The translations under genes and the position numbers were made by a program. A stretch of DNA of 64,000 bases, from positions 298,501-362,500 of the forward strand of contig NC_018338.1 of the NCBI RefSeq assembly GCF_000234665.1, read 5' to 3'. The notes beneath the pieces were generated by a model that saw only the letters and a program-made list of their open reading frames with translations, was not told the origin of the DNA and made no database searches. Position 1 is the stretch's first letter. Each line of letters opens with the position of its first letter. Source of the DNA: Leishmania mexicana MHOM/GT/2001/U1103 (lineage: Eukaryota; Euglenozoa; Kinetoplastea; Trypanosomatida; Trypanosomatidae). Shown piece after piece: positions 29,121 through 40,192 of this stretch.

Positions 29121-30471
29121 ATGAGGGAGGGAAACCAACACATCTGTGCGCCTCAAACTACCAGGCGTCACCCCAGGTGCGTTGATCAGACGGGGAAGCA
29201 GCCAGTGGGTGTATGTATGTCAGTCGATTCGGCCCGTCTCTTCTGTTTCGCCTGCGCGCGCAGTGGATCTGCTTTTTTTTGTCTAGGCGAAAGGGGGGAG
29301 GAGGGTGGAGCACAAGGGAGGTGAAGAGTTGTCCCCGTGACCTCTTCTCCTTTGATTGCTCGTGTTGCTAATCGTCACACACTCAACGGGAGAAAAAAGA
29401 AAACGTAGTGGGGGTTTGTGCTTCAGAGAAGTCCGCACTCCAAGTAAACAAAGCGACCATGAGTCTTAGGGGCAGCAGGGTCTCTGCTGAGGAACAAGGC
29501 GCATGGCCAGTGTGTCCACGCGCTGCTCCCCTCAACCCAAGCTCTGCATCTGCCGTGGAGTGCGCATCCTTGTCCACGCCGTCCCACTATCAACTCCACG
29601 ACCGCGTGGGGTGCAGCGGCACACGGAGTCGAAACTATCATAGGCGAAATGCAGCCTTTGCTCTCATACCCTCACACCAGCACATGTGTGCATGTGTGTG
29701 TGTGTCTCCCCCTCGAAAGACGAACGAAGCTCCGCGGGTAGGAAGAGAACGGTCGCTCAGCTCACCGCAAAGCTAGATATTCCTTCTTTGCTCGTAGGCG
29801 ACATCATTCGTTCTTTCATCTCGCTTTCCTCGCACTCTCCCTCCCTCTGCCACCCTGCGATTCACGCGCACAGAATCGCAGAAGTGGTCGTCACTTTGGT
29901 CCGCGCACACGACACCCCCCCCCACTCTCTCTCCTTATCTCCCTTCCCCACACACGCACGCACACACATACACCAGAAAAGACACTGCGCACCGCGTAGA
30001 GAGGTGGGGGAAGGGGCATCTTGGCTCATCCCGCTCAGCGACCGCTCAATAGCGCTTTGCTTTCCATCCACCTCTATCTAGCTGCACTATTCCATCATCT
30101 AACTAATCAGAAGATATACACACACACACGCACACGCACCCACACCAAAGAACAAAAAGGTAACTCACGCCGAATCAGCAGCTGCTTCCGGGACTATTCT
30201 GACGCGACGTATTTCTCACCAGGCGCAGAGACGACGGCAACATCCGGTCCCTTCTCTTTTCTCTTGCGCTTCCTATCTCCTTTTGAAATCGTGCGACGGT
30301 GACGACAATTTCGCACCGCTGCCCATTCACCCCACCTGCACACACGAGCACGTTGTTTAGTACGCTGGCATCCGCTACTGCAGTCGACTTCCGGTGTTTG
30401 CGTAAGCAGAGGCGCCCAACCCCACTCGTCGCGTCCGGGTTACCTATCGCGAGCCAAGCGGAAGCGTGACG
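29121..30471. other. 1.35 kb intergenic region
   Basis: No gene seen. Short open frames here are compositional. It contains pyrimidine tracts (29795-29860, 29918-29960), a short (CA)n at 30117-30146 and candidate acceptor AGs. GC rises back toward the level of the rest of the window. Confidence 0.55.
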
Positions 30472-31179
30472 ATGGCGCCAAAGAAGAATAACACAAAGAA
30501 GGAGATGAAGCGTAAGGAATTAACGGAGGAGGACATGCTTCGTCTCGGCATGACGCCAGAGGACATCCGGCGCATTCTGGAGGAGCGCGGCAAATCGAGC
30601 GAGGACAAGCAAGCGGAGCAAGCCCGCGAGGAGGCTCAGCGCCGCGAGGCCGAGGCCCGCCTGCGCCAGCAGCGCGATCACCAGAAGCAGGTGGAGAGCA
30701 TAGTGACCGAGGAAACCACCACACGGGCAACACTCCGCTACAACGAGGACCAGGAGTGGACACAAATGGAGTCTTGTGAGCTGACGCCGGCGAAGCAGAA
30801 GATCCTGCGCCACGTTGCCGTGATGGAGGCGCAGCGCCGAGCCGAGGAGGCGAAGCGGCGCCAGGCTGAGGAGCTCGCGGCGTACCAGGCGAGGCTGCAG
30901 AGCATGTCAGACGAGCAGCGCGCCGCCTTCTTGGAAGAGGAGAAAGAGAAGGAGAAGCGCCGCATCGAGGACATCGTTGCGTCGGAAGAGAAGCGTATGG
31001 AGCGCGAGCGCCGCCGCGAGGCCCGTCGTAAGGCCCGCAAGGAGCGTCTCCTGAACAATGAGAATGTCGACGACCTCCTCTCCAGCGATGACGAAGAGCC
31101 TAAGGGCAAAGGCGCAAAGAAGGGAAAAGAGTCGGCCATCGATGAGCTAGAGTTTAACCTACATGAGAAGTACCTGTGA
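30472..31179 (+). CDS. Charged coiled-coil hypothetical protein
   Basis: A 235-residue protein from the ATG at 30472 (MAPKKNNTKKEMKRKELTEE). A GTG two codons earlier is ignored. A lysine-rich N-terminus is followed by long Glu/Arg/Ala/Gln-rich helices predicted by eye as coiled coil (about 40-70 and 115-200). The short more specific segment ATLRYNEDQEWTQMESCELT (about 85-104) links them. The tail carries an acidic Ser-Ser-Asp-Asp-Glu-Glu patch (possible CK2 sites) and a Lys/Gly-rich stretch, ending LEFNLHEKYL. I do not recognise the family. The composition resembles ribosome- or RNA-associated small proteins, but nothing in the sequence proves it. Third-position GC is high. A SIDER2 copy lies about 800 nt downstream. 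Confidence 0.85.
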   Translation: MAPKKNNTKKEMKRKELTEEDMLRLGMTPEDIRRILEERGKSSEDKQAEQAREEAQRREAEARLRQQRDHQKQVESIVTEETTTRATLRYNEDQEWTQMESCELTPAKQKILRHVAVMEAQRRAEEAKRRQAEELAAYQARLQSMSDEQRAAFLEEEKEKEKRRIEDIVASEEKRMERERRREARRKARKERLLNNENVDDLLSSDDEEPKGKGAKKGKESAIDELEFNLHEKYL

Positions 31180-31974
31180 AAGATGCTGCGCGGGCAGTGG
31201 ATATCTCTATAAGCTTGATTATCCACAGCACACACGGATGTGGGTATGGTCGTGGTGCGGGTGCCACTTCTCTGTCGTTGGCCGTGGTAAACAGATGACA
31301 CGCGCGCATGTGCCGGTGCGCCTTTACGTAGGTATTTGGTTTGGTATGGGGGGAGGGAAGGGAACTGTTGCTGTCTGGCGGTGGATGTTTCTGTTGTTCA
31401 AACTCTCTCTCTTGCCCTTCATGGATAATGTGCGTTGTCTCCTCTATCATCTAAGGACCGGAATTCTATTCACAGCGCCTGTGCAAGGACGTCGGTGGCG
31501 ACCGGGGGGAGGGAGAGGGGGGGTGAAGCGCAGCAGATGAAAGCGGAGAGAAGGGGTGAAGGGCGCGTGTTCAAGAGGCTGAAGCCGCTTTCTCTCCCGC
31601 GCTCTCCCTTTTTCTTTGTTCTTTTTTCGTTGTTGGAAAACGGCTTTCCTTGAGTGTTACGTCGTGTTGGGAGAGTGATGAATAATGGCGCCTTGGCACT
31701 CTTCTCTCCCTCTTCATGGGTGCACTAGCTCCCTCCCATACAGACAAATCCACGCGAAGGATGCGACTGCTCTCAAGTGGCACGATAAGCACGTGGCGGG
31801 AGACTCTGATGACGTGTTTTATCTCTCTCTTTACATCGCAACAGTGAGACGAGCGTATATTATATATATATATATATGTACGACTCAAAGTGAGGAGGAA
31901 GAAGAGACACCGAGCTTTAGTGTCCGACGTTGACCACAACGCTTTGGAATCAATCTTCTTCCATTCCCCTTGAT

Positions 31975-32432
31975 GACGAGGGCACGCACCTCTCAGTGCG
32001 TGGCGTCTCAGGGGCCAATACCCCGCTCTGTGTGTGGAGGGGGTGGGGGAGAGGGGGGAAGCCAAGCAGCCCCCTCCCCCTATCCCCTGCCGATGCCAAA
32101 CCATTTCGGGTAGTGGCAGGATCAACTGGCCCACGACATGGTAAAGTCAGAGCGATTCATCGCTGCTGATGCCGGCGGTGCGGTTCTGAGCGGCGTCGGT
32201 GCGGCCTGCGACGTGGCTGGGTGGGTAGAGTTTGAGGCAGGGGCCGTGCTCCGATGACTCAGTCGGCGCATTGCTGCAATGTGTGTGCCTCCCGCTGCTT
32301 TCCACCACGCGAGTTGGGGGAGGGGGGAGGGAAGGGTGAGCTTGTGGCAGAGCCGGAGGCTCCAAGAGTGGTGTCCAACTTCTGCTGCACGGCAGAGAAT
32401 GGGCACACACGTTGAAATGCAACAAAAAAAGG
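31975..32432 (+). mobile_element. SIDER2-type degenerate retroposon, copy B
   Basis: About 460 bp ending in AACAAAAAAAGG. The block at 32092-32190 is almost identical to copy A (10725-10805), and GTGCTCCGATGACTCAGTCG resembles the matching part of copies A and C. It lacks about 100 bp of internal sequence present in copy A (the segment with GTACCACCCATACGAT and the downstream CCCGGCCCTC block). Sense orientation, probably in the 3'UTR of the coiled-coil gene at 30472. Confidence 0.78.
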
Positions 32433-32739
32433 CCCTCATACGAGATCCGCTCCTTTTGTCTTTTCTACGATCACCCTGCCTTTCCGCCAATGTCCACCTT
32501 TACTTTTCCTCCGTGCCCGTGCCTGGCGCTCTACAAAGCCCTTCTCGATTCTCTTTGCCAAAGAAACACGTGCACACAGACCGAGGCACGCAGACGCAGG
32601 AAGCACAGAGACGCGCACCGGTAAAAATTCGAGCAGGCACGGCCAGCATCACAACGTCAAAAGAGAAGGAAACAATGTAACTAACTGCTTACCAGGATAA
32701 CACATCCATTTCCTTAAAGTACGTGAGTACACGTCTAAC

Positions 32740-32813
32740 TCATCCTCCTCACTATTTCGCCTTGTGCATCTTTTCTTTCTCTGGTGTTGCTGTGTATCAC
32801 GTGCTCTCTCCAG
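32740..32813 (+). promoter_or_regulatory. Predicted spliced-leader acceptor for the F-box gene
   Basis: A strong pyrimidine-rich tract ends at CTCTCCAG (AG 32812-32813). This also argues that the true start is the ATG at 32920 and not anything further upstream. Confidence 0.45.
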
Positions 32814-32919
32814 AGATTTCAAGTTTTACGTCTTACGGTTACCGCATTCAGCACTTGTCCGCATACAAACACGCACGGTGGCCTCGCCACGCCTTTCCGC
32901 CCTTGGCTCCGTAACCGTG

Positions 32920-35900
32920 ATGAAAAAGGTGCAAAGCCGCGGCCTCCGTGAAAGCCGGCCTTCGCCACACGCACAGCGCCAGGGCGCCAGGCCTCCACCT
33001 TTCACCTCCAAGACTCGCACACGCACTTGCTCAGAGGAGCAGCCGCGCAAGGGACGTGATGCACGTCGCCAATCCTCCTCGCCGCATTGCACCCCGTTGC
33101 CTTCACCACCTCCCCCTCTCGCCGCAGCATGTCCAAGCCAAAAGACGCAGACCGCTGCAGCCACTTTGACGGGCGGCAATGCCGGGGGCGCGCCGACTGC
33201 GGTGGCCACCTCCTCCCCCACGCTACTGGCAACCGATGACTCCGAAGCGAAAGATGGCATGCGAAGGCCGCCCTCGAGGCGGCCGAACTCAACCACTGTA
33301 GAGGTCTCTCCTGGCGCTGGTGATGAAACAGCGCAGCAGAAGGCACCAACATTGCAGCAAGGCACAGGTGACAGGAGCGCACCTCCAGCCATACGATCGC
33401 GTATTGGGCGGCACCTGGCGCCACAGCGGCGAAATCACTGTGCGGCTTCGGCGTTGGCTTCTCCGTCTCACGCCTCCTCCTCCTTCCCCAGCGCATCTGA
33501 CATGCAGTCCACCAGCTCAAGAACCTGCAGCAGCGCAAGCGACAGGGACGTTCGCGCGGCACACAGGTTACTGCAGCGTGATTCTCAGCGAAACTGGGGT
33601 CGCGGTGCGACGCCAGCAGTGGCAGCCCATCCCTCTGCGTCGTCTGCCACTACGAAAAGCTCGAAAATGTCCTGGCGTCCATCACAACAACAACGAAAGC
33701 GACATCGCGTGGCCGCGCGTGGGGCCTACTCCAACACAAGCAGTACCAGCTCCTCATCGGCAGCATCGCCAGATGACACGGCGACCAAGTCAGCGAGAAC
33801 CTCCAGCGATAGCTGGCTCACCCGGCGGAAATGCGGGAGCCAGAATAATGAAGGCAACGCCTTTCCTTCGCCCCCCTCCTCTACATCGGTGGAACCGATC
33901 TGTGTCTTCACGGATGTGCTGCCGCGCGATGTGTACCTGCACATTTGCGGTTTCCTCACTGAGGCAGACTGCTGCACGCTCCTCGAAGTAAGCCTTTGCA
34001 TGCACGCCGCCATCACCAGTGCCGACAGCATCGTGTGGCGCCACATGTGCGTGAGTACGTGGATGTACAAGCAGGGATTTCAGACATTCATTCAACACGT
34101 ACGAGCGCTAGAGGTGTTGGCGCGCCAAGAGGAGCTCGAGGTTCAGGCGCTGCAGCAGCACATGCTCCTGTTGCGCGAACAGGGCATTGTCTTCGGCGAG
34201 TCTGATGTGTCCGCCACATGCGACTGCGCAACGGTGCTCATTCGTCGCCGGCAGCACGAACGCGCTCGGTGGATGGCGGCCGCAGCAGCTAGTGCCGCGA
34301 CCCCAACTCTGTACCGTTCGAGATTGACGAGCAAGGTGAGTACCGCGGCCGTCAGCGCGAGCAGCGCAACGCAAACCGAGAGTAGCTGCGTGATAAGCAG
34401 CACCGGCGGCCGCCGCCGGCGCTGCAAGAGCCGACGCTGTCACAGGAAAACCAAGCGCAGCACCACCGCCACAGCATCTACGTCACGACGCAGTGGAAAC
34501 ACCTGTGGTGCAGCCGCGAAACGGCCAACACACCCGGCACGGTGGGCAGAACCATCAGCACAGCGGCTAGGCTCCCGCTCGACGGCAACCACGGCCACTT
34601 CAAGGGCATCACGAAGCCGTCGCGATTGCAGTGACGGCTCGCGTGACAGTGATGGTACATCTGAATCACTGTCTCGCTCCTGCTCATCGCGGACTTTGTC
34701 CTCGTCCGAGTCGTCGAAGGAAGAGACTTGCAACGGCATGCACCACACACAGACGCACCCGCCGAGCCATCACAGCGCTGATGACTCTGCGGCTCCACTG
34801 CGCCCAGGCGGCTCTGACGCAGGCGAGAAAGCACGCAGCGCTACAGGTCGTCCACCTCTGCCGCCGCCCCCCTCAAGTACTCACACGCACGCCTCGGCGA
34901 AGCCATGTGAGAAGGGGCGCGGTGGCTTTTCCGCGACGCTACGCTCAACGAGTGCATCAGACGACAGGGGAGAGAATGCCTACGAGTATCTGGACACTGA
35001 GGATGACAAGACGGGCGACACAAGAGAGCGTCGGGTGCGCATTCGCCTGCCAGAGGCCGAGGCTGAGGACGAAGGCAACGCGAACCTGACAGACACGTCT
35101 GTCCCCGCTGTACGCTCTCGTAGCGGTTCTCGTCACCGCAGGCGCAGCCGCCGCTCTCTCTCCGGCAGTCTGCTACCCCCGGCTCACGGCTATCGCCGCC
35201 ACCGCCGCAGCCACCGCGAGAAACGGCGCAAGCCCGCTCGTCAGCGTCGACGAAAGCGTGGCCGCAGTCGAGGTCCGCGCTCGACGGGCGGCGGCGGCGG
35301 CCGGCACCGCTCTCAGCTGCACCGCGGTCAGGGACGTCAGCACCGCCCCTCACACCAGCATCATCACAGTTCCAAAGCAACGAAGAGCTCGCGGCGGCGA
35401 CGACGTCGTCAGCGTAACGCCGCCGCCGCTGCGGCTGCTGCTGCACAGGCTGATCGCGACGGCGGTAGCGCAAGCTTCTACGCATCTTCTCAGGATGCCG
35501 CAGTGGGCGGCGGAATCAGCACCTACTTTTACCAGACAGCCACATATGAGGCCATCAAGAGCACCACCCCGGTGCTAGCAGCGCAGCACGTCGCGCCTTC
35601 CATGGTTCCCTTTAAGCTCGGCGGTCGGCAGGCACCTTCACTTGGCGGTGCAGAGGCTGTCGTGTTTCAAAGTCGAGGCGAGGCGCAACGAAATCCGCAC
35701 CAGTCTTGCGGTAGTGAAGTGCACGTGTGCGAGGCGTCTTCCACTGGTGCCCTCGCGCAACCAGCAGGTCCACTGAACAGCGGCAGCGATGTGGCTCTGA
35801 GGACGGTATCGGCACCTCGGAAAATGGATTCAGCCTCTCAACAGGCGGCGTCACCCCTAACGCCAACAACGGCATCCAGTGCTGCTACGACATTCGGCAC

Positions 35901-38709
35901 AGGCACGAACGAGGAAAGGCTTTACTGGTGGCAATTGACGCCTGAGGCTCGACAACTTCAGCTTCGCCGCATGCAACAGCTTGAGTTACAGCAGCAGCTG
36001 GCCGCCTCCAGCGACGGTTTCACTACACGAACAGCGCCGTCTTTGCAGGACGGGGATGAGTTGGCAGATGAAGCGGCGCTGCGGGAGTGGGACGAGTTGG
36101 AAGCCTCCTCCTTAGGGTCCTCGAGCGGCACCATCTACGAGGAGGACGCAGACGCGAGTCGGGAAGGAGACAGGGAGGAGGTGGACAGCAGTCGAAACGG
36201 CGCCTCCGTCACCTCTGACGATACCGAGGGGAGAAGTGAGCTCAGCACCGACGAAGACGAGGACGAACGGGAAGGTAGCACCGACAGCAGCGATTATCGT
36301 CGTCGCCGTCGTCGCAGTCGCAAGTTGTGGCGGACTCAGAGCAGGTCGACAAGGCGGTCAGTCACCAGTGACGAAACCACGTCGACGAGGGTGCCTTGCC
36401 GCCTTTCGTACCACCAACGATACGGTGGTGAGCCAGGCACTTCCTCGTCCGCCTCCTGCTTGAGCCGCCTTCACACTGCCCCTCCCTCACTCGCCAATGG
36501 CGAAAGTACCGCCTCTGAGTGCGGGGTCGACAATGAGACGGAGCGGTGGATGCGCACAGGCGTACGCGGAGCCGCATCTTTGCTACATCAGCGGTGCAAG
36601 TCGAGCGATGCCACCGACAAGCGTAGCAGGGGCAGTGGCGATGGCACTGGTGGCGGTAGATCCGACGGTACCGCCGACAGGTACGACTCCGACGAAGGGA
36701 CGGCGACTACGTCTGTCGTCAGTCAGGCGGACAAGAAGCTCATAGCAGGTAGCAGCAGCAAGAGCAGTAGCGGTAAGCAAGTGCTCCTTCGTGTGCGCCG
36801 CTCCGGTCACCCCTACACTTTACCTGGCATCTCCGTGGCGGCGTCAGTGCCATCCTCGTCCAGATTAGCGATTCGCGCGGAGCGGCGTGTTGCCAAGGCC
36901 TTGGAGAAGCGTTACGAAGGTATTGAGGAGGCGATGGTGATTACGCGCTCCAAGAGCGTGCTCATCCACACGCTGGAACGGCAGACTCACGCACATCTGC
37001 CACGCCTTCTCGCAGCAGCGCAGCGACAGCATCGATTGATGATGAACAAGCGACCCGCTGCTGCAGCTGCCCACCACGCGGACCCCTCTCTCATGTCTCC
37101 TACCGTAGCTTTGCATCGTGGAACTCCGGACTTCTCCGAGGTGGCCTCGACACAGACAGCGCGTGCCATCATTCTGATTGGGGCCGGCAGCAGTGGCTTC
37201 AACGCCTGTGGTACGTCGACGACGCTGCCGGCGGCCGCCACACTAACTGCCCCGCCAGCATCGCACCTCCTCTCCTCTCTTGATAATTCTTTTGCCACTG
37301 TCGCAGCAGCGACCTTGGCCGTGCCCGCGTCGCCGCTATACCAGCTCGCTCGCACCGGCAGCTCTAACGTCCTGACCAACTCGAGCAGTGAACGCGGCGG
37401 CGGTTTGAGCGGCACGTTGCCCTGCGAAGACAACCCTCACTCCTCTCCACCCTCCACGAGTACTGCTAGCCTAGCTGTGGGCACAGCGGGCAACGGCGCA
37501 CCGATGCAACCAGCGAACGACGACGAGGCTGTCGACGACGATGACGACGAGGAGGAGCAGTTCGCCCCCGTTTCGTGGAAGTTCGCCTTCTTCATGTCTC
37601 GCCGCGAGGCGAAACGGGTGAAGATCACCCTGCAAGATCTGATAGAGGGGATGTGGGTGGTGTGCTTCCGTAGCAGCGGCCGAACTCACCCAATCCGCTT
37701 TGTCGGACAGCACCAAGTCTTCGTATACCCACCGCTCCCCACAACAGAAGAAAAGGAAGAGCAGCGACTACAACAAAACAGTCTGGAATCGAGCGAGGCC
37801 GAGAGCGAGGTTGGTCACGCCACCACGACGGCGACTGCAACCAGCGCGACCTCGGCAGCGCCTCCGTTGCCCTTTCACATTCTGCAAGGCGGTGCGCAGC
37901 TGGTGGTGCACCAGTTTCCGCCCATGAAAGTAATGCGGCGGAATGGTGCAGCGCCGGGGAATGCTGCTGGTGGTGGCACGCCGGCGGCGGTGGCACCAGT
38001 TTCCTCGGCCAATACTCCGGCGGCAGCTGCGGTGACGCCGGCAATGATGGCGGAGAGGCGGTTTGTTGCAGAGCCGCAAGCGACCTTGCGCAAGCTGCGA
38101 CTGCGCATGCTATCATCTGCCGCACATGACGCAACCACATTCGAGCCGATGTCATGCGGCGACGCCACGGGTGGCCTCGCCGCCGCCGGCTGTGCTGTCG
38201 CTGACGAGCACAATGGGACTTCTGGCAGAGACTTTGGCTGCCGAGACTGCACCTCTTACGACTCATATGACGCCCCTGCTGTCTCTTCCACGGCCACGAC
38301 GAACGATGTCCGCCGCAACATTGCGCAAGAGTTGGGGTTTTGTGCCGCTTACATGAAAGAGGCGCTTGGCCAAGTTCCAGCTAGGCCAGGGGAAGAGCAC
38401 ATCAGTGACGGTGCAACGACGCGCCACGGATGCAGTGCCGCTCCCTCTCGAGCTAAAGGGCAACGATTTTTCTACGGCCCACTGACGCAGCGCGAGTACG
38501 AGGCCCAGCAGCGGCGTGATTTGTGCTTTGCGCCGGGCGGGCCCGGCGATGTGTTGAATGATTGGGGCTGGACGATCGCAAGTCAGTATGTGAAGATCTT
38601 TTCTTTGGACATCACCGCACCCTTGTATGTGAAGCGGCTGCAGCGGGTTGCTGACGTAGAGGTCATCGGCCGCAATCACGGCGGGGAGCGCGGCACAGGT
38701 AATTCGTAG
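32920..38709 (+). CDS. Giant F-box protein with RS-like domain
   Basis: A 1929-residue protein from the first in-frame ATG after the predicted acceptor. Residues 1-320 are basic and Ser/Pro-rich. An F-box lies at about 325-385 (DVLPRDVYLHICGFLTEADC, then LLEVS and VWRHMCV), the motif that binds Skp1 in SCF ubiquitin ligases. A helical segment with a Gln/Glu-rich stretch (about 395-430) follows. A very basic Arg/Ser/His-rich, RS-like region (about 731-860) ends in an Ala run. After long low-complexity stretches, an ordered C-terminal part (about 1545-1925) contains VSWKFAFFMSRREAKR, ITLQDLIEGMWVVCFRSSGR, VRF/VFVYP-type strands and WGWTIASQYVKIF. The last motifs recall the C-terminal domain of some plant F-box proteins, a tentative comparison. 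Presumed substrate adaptor; target unknown. Confidence 0.85.
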   Translation: MKKVQSRGLRESRPSPHAQRQGARPPPFTSKTRTRTCSEEQPRKGRDARRQSSSPHCTPLPSPPPPLAAACPSQKTQTAAATLTGGNAGGAPTAVATSSPTLLATDDSEAKDGMRRPPSRRPNSTTVEVSPGAGDETAQQKAPTLQQGTGDRSAPPAIRSRIGRHLAPQRRNHCAASALASPSHASSSFPSASDMQSTSSRTCSSASDRDVRAAHRLLQRDSQRNWGRGATPAVAAHPSASSATTKSSKMSWRPSQQQRKRHRVAARGAYSNTSSTSSSSAASPDDTATKSARTSSDSWLTRRKCGSQNNEGNAFPSPPSSTSVEPICVFTDVLPRDVYLHICGFLTEADCCTLLEVSLCMHAAITSADSIVWRHMCVSTWMYKQGFQTFIQHVRALEVLARQEELEVQALQQHMLLLREQGIVFGESDVSATCDCATVLIRRRQHERARWMAAAAASAATPTLYRSRLTSKVSTAAVSASSATQTESSCVISSTGGRRRRCKSRRCHRKTKRSTTATASTSRRSGNTCGAAAKRPTHPARWAEPSAQRLGSRSTATTATSRASRSRRDCSDGSRDSDGTSESLSRSCSSRTLSSSESSKEETCNGMHHTQTHPPSHHSADDSAAPLRPGGSDAGEKARSATGRPPLPPPPSSTHTHASAKPCEKGRGGFSATLRSTSASDDRGENAYEYLDTEDDKTGDTRERRVRIRLPEAEAEDEGNANLTDTSVPAVRSRSGSRHRRRSRRSLSGSLLPPAHGYRRHRRSHREKRRKPARQRRRKRGRSRGPRSTGGGGGRHRSQLHRGQGRQHRPSHQHHHSSKATKSSRRRRRRQRNAAAAAAAAAQADRDGGSASFYASSQDAAVGGGISTYFYQTATYEAIKSTTPVLAAQHVAPSMVPFKLGGRQAPSLGGAEAVVFQSRGEAQRNPHQSCGSEVHVCEASSTGALAQPAGPLNSGSDVALRTVSAPRKMDSASQQAASPLTPTTASSAATTFGTGTNEERLYWWQLTPEARQLQLRRMQQLELQQQLAASSDGFTTRTAPSLQDGDELADEAALREWDELEASSLGSSSGTIYEEDADASREGDREEVDSSRNGASVTSDDTEGRSELSTDEDEDEREGSTDSSDYRRRRRRSRKLWRTQSRSTRRSVTSDETTSTRVPCRLSYHQRYGGEPGTSSSASCLSRLHTAPPSLANGESTASECGVDNETERWMRTGVRGAASLLHQRCKSSDATDKRSRGSGDGTGGGRSDGTADRYDSDEGTATTSVVSQADKKLIAGSSSKSSSGKQVLLRVRRSGHPYTLPGISVAASVPSSSRLAIRAERRVAKALEKRYEGIEEAMVITRSKSVLIHTLERQTHAHLPRLLAAAQRQHRLMMNKRPAAAAAHHADPSLMSPTVALHRGTPDFSEVASTQTARAIILIGAGSSGFNACGTSTTLPAAATLTAPPASHLLSSLDNSFATVAAATLAVPASPLYQLARTGSSNVLTNSSSERGGGLSGTLPCEDNPHSSPPSTSTASLAVGTAGNGAPMQPANDDEAVDDDDDEEEQFAPVSWKFAFFMSRREAKRVKITLQDLIEGMWVVCFRSSGRTHPIRFVGQHQVFVYPPLPTTEEKEEQRLQQNSLESSEAESEVGHATTTATATSATSAAPPLPFHILQGGAQLVVHQFPPMKVMRRNGAAPGNAAGGGTPAAVAPVSSANTPAAAAVTPAMMAERRFVAEPQATLRKLRLRMLSSAAHDATTFEPMSCGDATGGLAAAGCAVADEHNGTSGRDFGCRDCTSYDSYDAPAVSSTATTNDVRRNIAQELGFCAAYMKEALGQVPARPGEEHISDGATTRHGCSAAPSRAKGQRFFYGPLTQREYEAQQRRDLCFAPGGPGDVLNDWGWTIASQYVKIFSLDITAPLYVKRLQRVADVEVIGRNHGGERGTGNS

Positions 38710-40192
38710 TGAAGGGCGCGTGAATCCGTGGACTGCGGATAACGGGTGGGAAATATGTATGAAGTAGGCAGGCAAGGCGCGCAGACGTCAAATCGCTGAG
38801 CGCATTCGTTTGAGTGGCGAATTACGTCCATTGGCGCCAGAGTCACCATCAGGCGTTGCGCGCCACTCCTTGTCCCTCCCCCTCCGCCCTTCATAGTGCA
38901 TTCGGATGGCCAGTCCTTTGCTTTTCTTTTGTTTTTCGTTTCCTTTTTCTTGGGAGTGAGCTTCTGGTGTATCTGCGCGCGTGTGTGCGTCAAGGATGCG
39001 TCCCTGCTGTATGTTGTTGTTGCTGGCTTCTTTGTGGATATGGATCTTAGGATTTGGGGTGGGCAGGTGAATGAAGGCTGCTCTGCTGTTGCGTGGAGTT
39101 CAGTAATGAACGATAAAAACAAAAGTGAAAAGAAAGAGGGCACAGACCCGCATCAACAACTGATAGCGGAATGTAATTTACTTCTTCGGATGAGCCGCAG
39201 CAACCTTGATTGAGTAAGCATCTGCTCATCGTGCGTGCGTGCATCCTCTTGCGTACGTAAATGTGCCAAAAAAACCGCTGTGGCGTCGCCCCACCCGCCG
39301 CCAACCCACTCATCTGGTTCTTGTCATCAACTCATCTTCCTTGGCGGCCCTCCCTCGGCGGCACACGTCATGCGCATGCACACCCTAACCCCCATCGTGT
39401 AACACTCGCTTCCCTTCCCTCCCTTCCTCCCTCCCCGAGTAGGCGATTACCGTCCTTTGCTCTTCCTTCGTCTTTTCGCTTGGCATTTCGCCCATTGACA
39501 GCTCGACTCTTGCGTCGTTTGGCTGTTTTTATTTCGTTGACGCATGTGTCTGCCCATTCATATCTCCGCCCTTTTCCACCGTTGTTGTTGTCAGCCAACC
39601 ACCCTCCCCCCCACGGCCCTGCATGTATGACTGTTGCTTCTCGCGAACCTGCAGAGCATCTGTCATCCCCTTGCGCGCACACACACGCACACTCTCCTCT
39701 CTCGTGCTCCTCCTCGTGGGCCTTTGCTGTTATTGTTGAGCTCCTTTTTATTCTCTGTAGAGTAGCTCTGTTCCCTACCTCCTCCTCTTGTGGGTATGCC
39801 TGAGACTCCTCCCCTCCACACGCAAACGCATACTCGTGTTCGCGTAGCTGGATTTGGCACTTGAAGGTCCGTCAGAAGCTGCTGTGCACGTCATCGCCGA
39901 CTTACCTCTGCTGCCCCCCCCCCGCCCCCCTCCCTCTCCCTTCCTCCCCTCTGCCTCTCTGCCTCTTGTGCTCCTTTGTTGTTGTTTCGACTGCCAGGTC
40001 TTCGCCTTTTGTCTCGGCGTGTTCGCTCCATGTCTCTGTACTCGTCTGCTTTCTCGGGTCTTTCTGCGTCGCCTCCTTCCGTTTAACGTCTCGTCACCAG
40101 CGTGCCTGTCCCCCACACCTTCTCCCTCCTCCCTGCTCTCTCCACCCTGTCTGGCGGGCAAGCATGAGAAGTCGCCGGAGACGCCATCGATC
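38710..40192. other. 1.5 kb intergenic region
   Basis: No supported gene. T-rich tract at 38920-38955, pyrimidine-rich tracts from 39400 to 40140. The frame of the next gene stays open to 39854 but without an ATG, within C/T-rich leader. Confidence 0.55.
39900..39997 (+). promoter_or_regulatory. Predicted spliced-leader acceptor for the 40193 gene
   Basis: An extended C/T tract with a run of Cs (39915-39990) is followed by CTGCCAG, AG at 39996-39997, about 195 nt before the ATG. Confidence 0.4.

Larger units (their letters stand above)
31180..32919. other. 1.7 kb intergenic region with SIDER2 copy B
   Basis: No gene seen. It contains a (TA)n run (about 31857-31877), the SIDER2 element at about 31975-32432 and the acceptor region of the F-box gene. 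The pyrimidine tract (32740-32811) ends in CTCTCCAG with the AG at 32812-32813, 107 nt before the ATG at 32920. Confidence 0.6.

Noticed and set aside
38896..39213. 105-codon frame after the F-box gene
   Set aside because: Starts with GTG in a T-rich tract; Phe/Val/Cys-rich translation reflects base composition and there is no conserved-looking segment.
39854..40192. 113-codon upstream extension of the 1327-residue protein
   Set aside because: No ATG in the extension (it starts at TTG); Pro/Leu/Cys/Ser-rich translation of a pyrimidine tract containing the probable acceptor at 39997.
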